From Candidatus Eisenbacteria bacterium (GTDB taxonomy: Bacteria > Eisenbacteria > RBG-16-71-46): a DNA stretch of 37,450 nt. A program made the position numbers and the translations under genes. A model generated the notes under the pieces. It did not search any database. It saw nothing but the letters and a program-made list of their open reading frames with translations, and was not told the origin of the DNA. Numbering within the stretch: the stretch's first letter is position 1; each line of letters starts with the position of its first letter. Positions 33,027 through 37,450 of this stretch are shown here, in pieces. The DNA is taken from the NCBI GenBank assembly GCA_020847735.1, contig JADLBL010000013.1, forward strand, positions 1 to 37,450, written 5' to 3'.

Positions 33027-33280
33027 CAGGCCTCCAGCGAGACCGAGTCGAGCCACCAGAGCAGGTCTCCGCCGTGGAGCTGCAACTGGTAGACGTCGCC
33101 GTTCTCGTCGGTGACGGAGAAATAGAAACGCGGGTGCTTCCCGACCCGGTCCACCCAGCGCGTGTTGACGCGCCGGATCCGGTACTCGCGGCCCCGGCGC
33201 CGGAAGGCCACCGGGGTGGCGGTGCCGCCCGAAAAATCGGCGCGCACCGCCACGGCTTCGTCGATCGCTTCGCTTCGCAT
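33026..33280 (-). CDS. DUF6504-like small protein, first gene of the translesion operon
   Basis: 84 residues from ATG 33280. The sequence SGGTATPVAFRRRGREYRI ... RWVDRVGKHPRFYFSV ... VYQLQLHGGDLLWWLDSVSLEA matches the small DUF6504 proteins often encoded next to Y-family or DnaE2 polymerases in other bacteria. It has the look of a compact beta-rich domain (aromatic, basic), perhaps nucleic-acid or protein binding; no activity is known. Its stop overlaps the dinB start by one base, so the two are translationally coupled. It is the gene closest to the LexA-like operator. Confidence 0.75.
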   Translation of the reverse strand: MRSEAIDEAVAVRADFSGGTATPVAFRRRGREYRIRRVNTRWVDRVGKHPRFYFSVTDENGDVYQLQLHGGDLLWWLDSVSLEA

Positions 33281-33347
33281 GGCTTCGGAGGTCCCGTTTG
33301 CGATCAGCCGCGCCGCCGTGGCGGGGCGGGTCGCGCCGACGCCGGGC

Positions 33348-33377
33348 AATCTACTGCACATGTGTGCAGCAATGCAA
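33348..33377 (-). promoter_or_regulatory. Candidate promoter of the DUF6504-dinB-VOC-dnaE2 operon
   Basis: On the minus strand TTGCAT (33377-33372), 18-bp spacer, TAGATT (33353-33348), leaving about 60 nt of leader before the ATG at 33280. The spacer is almost entirely occupied by the palindrome at 33354-33369, so a bound repressor would block polymerase. Confidence 0.65.
33355..33368. promoter_or_regulatory. LexA operator (SOS box) of the Fibrobacter type
   Basis: TGCACATGTGTGCA fits the consensus TGC-N-C-N4-GTGCA reported for LexA of Fibrobacter succinogenes at every defined base. With flanks it is a 7+2+7 inverted repeat, CTGCACA-TG-TGTGCAG (33354-33369). It lies between the -35 and -10 boxes of the translesion operon. 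The surrounding 325-bp divergent region (33281-33605) otherwise holds the promoter of the plus-strand hydrolase and no coding frame I can support. No lexA gene is in the window, so binding is inferred from motif, position and gene content. Confidence 0.75.
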
Positions 33378-33526
33378 GACTCTTTTTTTCGGGCCGGCGC
33401 GGACGTGCGACGAGGGTGCGACCGGACACCGCGCGAACACCGCGCCCGCACCGTGTCCGGGCGGCACCCGCGCCCGCGCCACGCCGCGCCGGCACCGCAC
33501 GATGCGCGGACCGCACCGCGCCCGCG

Positions 33527-33556
33527 TTGGCGCCCTGCGCGGGCCGGGTGTAGAAA
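33527..33556 (+). promoter_or_regulatory. Candidate promoter of the first alpha/beta hydrolase-like gene
   Basis: TTGGCG (33527-33532), 18-bp spacer, TAGAAA (33551-33556), 49 bp before the GTG at 33606. It is about 160 bp from the SOS box, so SOS control of this gene is not implied. Confidence 0.45.
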
Positions 33557-33605
33557 CGCCGCGCAGACACCCCAGCAGTCCGCGCAACGACAGGAGGTCT
33601 TCGAC

Positions 33606-34457
33606 GTGCGACTCGCCCGCCTCGCAGTCCCCGCGCTGGTCCTGGCCGCCACGATCACCGCGGCGTTCGCCGCCGGCCCGGCGCCCAGCCTGCAGGTCAC
33701 CGAAATGGGCACGGGCGGCGCCACGATGGTGCTGGTCCACGGCCTCGGCGGCTCGCGCACCGACTGGCTGCCGCTCTTCAAGCGCCTCAAGGACCGCTAC
33801 CGGCTGGTGATGGTCGAGCTGCCCGGGCACGGCACCAGCCCGCTGCCGGACCCGTTCTCGCTGGAAGCCGCCGCCGCGCAGCTCGACAGCGTGATCGCGC
33901 TGCAGAAACCCGAGAGCACGATCGTGGTCGGGCAGGGCCTGGGCGGCATGCTGGCGCTCAAGGCACTCGCCGCGCACCCGGGGCAGGCGCGCGGCCTCGT
34001 GCTGATGGACGCGGCGCTCAAGTCGCCGATTCCGGTGGACGACCAGCAGGTCCAGCAGCTCGTCCGCTTCATGAACGACAACTACACGACGTTCACGCAG
34101 ATGGCGTTCTCGAAGATGGGTCGCGACTCGGCCGAGAGCGCGATCCTGTACGCCAAGCTGGCCGCGGTCGAGCCGGCGACGGTCAAGGCGTACATGCGCA
34201 ACCTCCTGCGTGCCGACGCGAACCGCGAACTCAAGTCGGTCGGGCTTCCCATCGAGCTGATCTTCAGCGAGCGCACCTGGAAGCAGGGTGAGCCGTGGGG
34301 CGAGGTCGCGAAGCGCTTCGGTTACGAGGACACGACGATCGCGGTGCCGCGACGCGTCGGCGGTTCGGGCATGCAGATCGCCAGGGACCAGCCCGACACG
34401 CTCGCGGCGATTCTCTCGGCCTACGGCGCGGCACGGCTGGGGGCGGCGAAGAAGTAG
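33606..34457 (+). CDS. Secreted alpha/beta-hydrolase-fold protein lacking nucleophile and catalytic His
   Basis: 283 residues from GTG 33606 with AGGAGG 8 nt upstream. A signal peptide (LAVPALVLAATITAAFA) sends it out of the cytoplasm. The fold is clear: MVLVHGLGGSRTDWLPLF (oxyanion loop), MVELPGHGTSPLPDPFSL, and the nucleophile elbow, which here reads VVGQGLGGM, with Gln110 in place of Ser. Near the end GGSGMQIARDQP aligns with the THTGHFV-type His loop, and Ser254 replaces His. It is therefore probably a non-enzymatic binding protein. The next gene is a close homologue with the expected Ser and His, so this looks like a duplication with loss of activity in one copy. Confidence 0.88.
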   Translation: MRLARLAVPALVLAATITAAFAAGPAPSLQVTEMGTGGATMVLVHGLGGSRTDWLPLFKRLKDRYRLVMVELPGHGTSPLPDPFSLEAAAAQLDSVIALQKPESTIVVGQGLGGMLALKALAAHPGQARGLVLMDAALKSPIPVDDQQVQQLVRFMNDNYTTFTQMAFSKMGRDSAESAILYAKLAAVEPATVKAYMRNLLRADANRELKSVGLPIELIFSERTWKQGEPWGEVAKRFGYEDTTIAVPRRVGGSGMQIARDQPDTLAAILSAYGAARLGAAKK

Positions 34458-34530
34458 CGCGCAGCCCCGCGACGCCACGGGCCACCGCGCGACGAGCGGC
34501 CCGGACCACGCCCCGACACCGCGCTGACGC

Positions 34531-34561
34531 AAGGCCCGCCCGGCCGCTCCGGGCGGGTCTT
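34531..34561 (+). terminator. Intrinsic terminator after the hydrolase-like gene
   Basis: CCCGCCCGG (34535-34543) pairs with CCGGGCGGG (34549-34557) over a 5-nt loop. The stem extends by one G-U pair and AAG/CTT, giving 13 pairs, followed by TCTTC. It lies about 75 bp after the stop at 34457. Confidence 0.65.
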
Positions 34562-34653
34562 CACGTCGGGCGCAAGCGCGCCGCGGCGGCGGCCGATACC
34601 GGACGCGAGCCCCTCCTTCGCGAGGGATGCGCCGTTTCCGCCCGGGGCCCGCC

Positions 34654-35535
34654 ATGACCCGTCGCCTGCTGCTCGTGCTCGTGCCACTCGTCGCGCTCGT
34701 CCTGGTGCTCGGGCGCGTGGCGTCGGTGCGGCGCGCGCCCGCGGCGCTCGGTTCGTTCGGTTCGGGGCCCGAGGTCGTGCTGGTGCACGGGCTCGGCAGC
34801 CGCGCCGAACACTGGCTGCCCATGGCGCGCGACCTCGCCCGCGACCATCGCGTGATCCTCACCGAGCTGCCCGGTCATGGCATCGCGAGCATGGCGCGGC
34901 CGCTCACGCTTTCGGGCGCCGCGCTCGCGCTCGACCGCGAGATCGCCGACGAATGCCACGGTCCGGTCGTGCTGGTCGGGCACTCCGTGGGTGGTCTCGT
35001 CGCCGCGGCCGAGGCGCTGCACGCGCCGGGACGCGTGCGCGCGCTGGTGCTGGTCGAGACGGCGCTGAAACCCCAGAGGTCGCCGGCCGAGCGGGCCGGG
35101 CTGCTCACCGCGCTCGAGAAGGACTATCGCGGCACGCTGCGCGAGGCGTACGTGCCCTTCGGCCGCGACTCCGCGCAGGGCGCGGCGCTGTTCGCCGAGG
35201 CCGCGCGGCTCGACTCGACGGTCATGAAGGACTGGATCCGGCTCGCCGTGACCGAGGACCTCTCGCGCCAGATCGAGCACCTGTCGGTGCCGCTGCTCGT
35301 CGTGCTCTCGTCGCGCTCGTGGCCGGACTCTGAGAGCTGGCGCGACTGCGCGGCGGAGCTCGGCTACGCCCGGGCGCGCGGCGCCGTTCCGGTGCGGATG
35401 GCTCACACCGGCCACTTCGTCATGCTCGACCGGCCGCAGGCGCTGGCCGACCTCGTGCGCCGCTTCGCGAGCGAGCGCCCGGCGAACCACCTCGCTCAGC
35501 GCACCGGCGTACCGTCGGGGGCGACGCCGGACTGA
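34654..35535 (+). CDS. Membrane-anchored alpha/beta hydrolase (intact Ser and His)
   Basis: 293 residues from ATG 34654; ATG 34627 would add nine residues but GAGGG is too close to it. An N-terminal hydrophobic helix (RLLLVLVPLVALVLVLG) anchors or exports it. VVLVHGLGSRAEHWLPMARDL, ILTELPGHGIASM, nucleophile elbow VLVGHSVGGLVAA (Ser111) and MAHTGHFVMLDRPQALADL (His254) give a normal hydrolase. It aligns along its whole length with the upstream protein (VHGLG..., ELPGHG, GRDSA, ALK), indicating tandem duplication. It likely hydrolyses an ester or lactone, with substrate unknown. Converges on the gene at 35559 with only 23 bp between. Confidence 0.85.
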   Translation: MTRRLLLVLVPLVALVLVLGRVASVRRAPAALGSFGSGPEVVLVHGLGSRAEHWLPMARDLARDHRVILTELPGHGIASMARPLTLSGAALALDREIADECHGPVVLVGHSVGGLVAAAEALHAPGRVRALVLVETALKPQRSPAERAGLLTALEKDYRGTLREAYVPFGRDSAQGAALFAEAARLDSTVMKDWIRLAVTEDLSRQIEHLSVPLLVVLSSRSWPDSESWRDCAAELGYARARGAVPVRMAHTGHFVMLDRPQALADLVRRFASERPANHLAQRTGVPSGATPD

Positions 35536-35558
35536 ACGGCGTAGGCGCTGCGCGAGAG

Positions 35559-37277
35559 CTACCGGATGACCGCGACCCTCGCCGTGCGGGTCGTCCGCAG
35601 CGTGCCGTCGGAGACGCGCAGGAAGTACATGCCCGGCCGCCGCGCGCCGCTGCCGCCCAGGTCGAGCGTGAACGAATCCTCGCCGGTGCCGTTCGCCGCG
35701 AGGCGCTGGTGCAGCACCTGGCGCCCCTGCAGGTCGTAGAGCCGCACCCACAGCAGGCCGGCCGCGCCGCTCAGGCGGAACGCGAGCCGCGCGCCACTCG
35801 TGGGATTGGTGAGCGTGAGCCCGATCGGCGCGCGCGTGTCGGGCCGCCAGTGCGTGGCCACGTCGCTTTCCCAGCGGTAGCGGACGTCCACGCTCTCGCG
35901 CCGGATGCGGTAACGCCACGTCTGCCCGGGGAAGGCGATCGCATCGTCGAAGGTGAGCACCGAGTCCTCGCCCGCCCGCACGGTGCCGAGCGAGTCGAAG
36001 GCACCGTCGCCCGCGGCGCGCCACACGGACCAGCGGCTGCCCGGCGCGCGCGAGGTGAGCGCCCACGACAGGCGCACGCCGTCGCCGCGGAGGGCAACCG
36101 CCGGCGCGGCGCAGGTGGCGGAGCAGTAGGTGTGCGTCCAGCGGTTGATGCCGTAGCGCGCCAGACGCCAGGCGACCCACACGTCGCCGTTCAGGTCGGT
36201 CGTCATCGTGGGCGAGAACCAGCCGCTCTCCTGGCTGTCGGGCACCTCCTCGCCCGGATCCCAGCCGTGACCGTTCGGGAAGGCGATGGCGGTGACGTCG
36301 CGCCAGGTGTCGCCGTAGCCCGAGTTGGTCCACGCGAGGACCGGGTACTCGGTGGTGTCGTGTTCGGCGTCGAGGAAGATCGGGCGAAACGTCTCGCCCG
36401 CGTTCGGAATGCACTGCACGCTGTCGCCGCGGCTCCAGACGCCGTCCTTGTAGCTCGACATGTGCATCCAGTCGTAGTCGGCCCAGAAGAGCCACAGTCC
36501 ACCGGAGGGGCGTAGCCGGAGGCGGGGGTGGACGGGACTCCACGGGCGCGGGTCGAGATTGCCCGTCACCACCCATCGAGCGCCGTCCAGGATCGCGTAC
36601 TGAAGCCCCGACTCGCCTGCGTAGGCGATCATCGCGGTCGTGTCTCCGAGTGGGGCGATCGAGCAGGTGAACTCGTCGATGCCAACCGGTTCGACTTCGT
36701 GCCAGATGCGGGTGGTGTCGGAGTAATACACGCGCACAAACCAGGCCGAGGACGTACGTCGCTGTTCGCTGCGGATCGCCCAGCGACGCCGGTTGGAGGC
36801 GGCAGCGGCGTAGTCGGAGGACTGCGAGACCGTCGTGCCGATCGAATCCGGTGGAGCGATGGAATCAGGGTTCACGCTCTGCACCGCGAGCCGACAGAGG
36901 AAGTTTCGGTCCTCGGTCCCGATGTCGATCATCGTTCGAGGCCGTACGTCCTGCACGGCAAACTCCGGCAGCCCACCGGTAATGGTGTTCGAGCGAAACG
37001 TATTGCGCCATCCCGTGTCGGCCCAGACGAACGTGCTCCAGACGTACCCGGGGCCGCCGTCCCAGCCAACATTCATCACGAAATACGGAACTCCGAATAC
37101 CGCGCGGTCAAGGCGCAGCCATCCCAACTCGTGCGATGAACCCGACACCTGCATCCTGGCATATGGCGCCCAGGTCCTCCCTATGGGCAAAGCGTCAGCC
37201 GACATCGGGACAAGTCCCCCGGTGAGCGCCATTACCAGTACGGCCAGCACCGCCTCGCAGGTGCGTCTGTATCGCAT
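35559..37277 (-). CDS. Secreted protein of unknown function with FlgD-like C-terminal tail
   Basis: 572 residues from ATG 37277, which has GGAGG 5 nt upstream and gives a signal peptide (AVLAVLVMALTGGLVPMSADA). The body has propeller-like strands rich in Trp and Asp (GLWLFWADYDWMHMSSYKDG, YPVLAWTNSGYGDTWRDVTA, TMTTDLNGDVWVAWRLARYG) resembling those of sialidase-like or exo-type propellers, but no catalytic signature is recognisable. A fibronectin-like segment (VRLSWALTSRAPGSRWSVWR) precedes the tail LWVRLYDLQGRQVLHQRL ... RRPGMYFLRVSDG ... ARVAVIR, the same design as in the other secreted proteins of this window. Codon use is more A/T-tolerant in the first third. Function unknown. Confidence 0.82.
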   Translation of the reverse strand: MRYRRTCEAVLAVLVMALTGGLVPMSADALPIGRTWAPYARMQVSGSSHELGWLRLDRAVFGVPYFVMNVGWDGGPGYVWSTFVWADTGWRNTFRSNTITGGLPEFAVQDVRPRTMIDIGTEDRNFLCRLAVQSVNPDSIAPPDSIGTTVSQSSDYAAAASNRRRWAIRSEQRRTSSAWFVRVYYSDTTRIWHEVEPVGIDEFTCSIAPLGDTTAMIAYAGESGLQYAILDGARWVVTGNLDPRPWSPVHPRLRLRPSGGLWLFWADYDWMHMSSYKDGVWSRGDSVQCIPNAGETFRPIFLDAEHDTTEYPVLAWTNSGYGDTWRDVTAIAFPNGHGWDPGEEVPDSQESGWFSPTMTTDLNGDVWVAWRLARYGINRWTHTYCSATCAAPAVALRGDGVRLSWALTSRAPGSRWSVWRAAGDGAFDSLGTVRAGEDSVLTFDDAIAFPGQTWRYRIRRESVDVRYRWESDVATHWRPDTRAPIGLTLTNPTSGARLAFRLSGAAGLLWVRLYDLQGRQVLHQRLAANGTGEDSFTLDLGGSGARRPGMYFLRVSDGTLRTTRTARVAVIR

Positions 37278-37354
37278 CCGATCCTCCGGCCGATGGCCCA
37301 GACTCCCGACAAGCGAAAACATACTTGGGGCTTCCGAGAATGGTGTGGCTGGAA

Positions 37355-37450
37355 TCATGCGCCTGACCACGCGCAGGCGGGGTAGAGGTCGAGTCCGCCG
37401 CAGTGGAAGTAGATCGCGATGCGGAAGCGCGCGCGGCTGCGGAACCCGCA
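37355..37450 (-). CDS. Possible 3' end of a further minus-strand gene (31 codons visible)
   Basis: From the window edge the minus strand is open in one frame to a TGA at 37357-37355, reading CGFRSRARFRIAIYFHCGGL and DLYPACAWSGA. The stop lies 77 bp before the start of the next minus-strand gene, a normal spacing, but the stretch is short and I do not recognise it. Confidence 0.25.
   Translation of the reverse strand, partial: CGFRSRARFRIAIYFHCGGLDLYPACAWSGA

Noticed and set aside
1-37450. CRISPR array, prophage genes, rRNA or riboswitch
   Set aside because: No regularly spaced direct repeats, no phage structural genes, no rRNA-like stretch and no recognisable aptamer were seen on either strand.

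Overview
The window is high-GC bacterial DNA with dense genes, short gaps and many GTG/TTG starts. Several traits point to an uncultured lineage of the FCB side of the tree, most likely a Candidatus Eisenbacteria-like genome. Four secreted proteins end in the FlgD-like Ig / 'PxGxYFxRL...VxxR' tail common there. There is a membrane Ser/Thr kinase fused to a TolB-like propeller. A Fibrobacter-type LexA operator (TGC-N-C-N4-GTGCA) sits in front of a translesion polymerase operon. The taxonomic call is inference; no rRNA or tRNA gene was found.

Layout. 1-4.8 kb: a visibly less GC-rich, insertion-battered segment. It holds the 5' end of an ISL3-type transposase, a secreted GH43-like propeller gene broken by that element and again by a complete 882-bp IS5/IS427-type element, and a large secreted protein of about 14 'YVGG.F..VGG' repeats. 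4.9-7.2 kb: an HNH endonuclease with a RuvA-C-like tail, a 486-bp divergent region and a YaiI-family protein. 7.2-12.4 kb: kinase-TolB fusion, tryptophanase and a UPF0173 metallo-hydrolase. 12.3-15.3 kb: DUF4136 lipoprotein and CPBP protease on the minus strand, then moaD-moaE, then a 139-bp element with 29-bp perfect inverted ends. 15.3-21.4 kb: a tight minus-strand operon trxB - ETF:quinone oxidoreductase - DUF6600 lipoprotein - queG - GH53 galactanase. 21.7-27.3 kb: plus-strand genes for a PQQ-type sugar dehydrogenase, MgtC, 7Fe ferredoxin, an HD protein, a five-TM protein, a DUF4442 thioesterase-like protein and a nitronate monooxygenase-like flavoenzyme.

27.4-33.6 kb is the most striking block: a minus-strand operon DUF6504 - DinB (Pol IV-like) - VOC protein - DnaE2-like polymerase. 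A candidate promoter (TTGCAT-N18-TAGATT) precedes it, and its spacer is filled by CTGCACATGTGTGCAG, an exact match to the LexA box reported for Fibrobacter succinogenes. This looks like an SOS mutagenesis cassette that uses a catalytically intact Y-family polymerase and has no ImuA. Divergent from it are two tandem alpha/beta hydrolases: the first, secreted, has lost both the nucleophile Ser and the catalytic His, while the second keeps them. The window closes with another secreted FlgD-tailed protein.

How the parts work together: the secreted GH43-like, GH53 and sugar-dehydrogenase proteins suggest use of plant-type polysaccharides; ETF-QO and ferredoxin suggest respiratory beta-oxidation or amino-acid catabolism; tryptophanase gives indole and pyruvate; moaD/moaE serve molybdopterin synthesis; the polymerase cassette serves DNA-damage tolerance.
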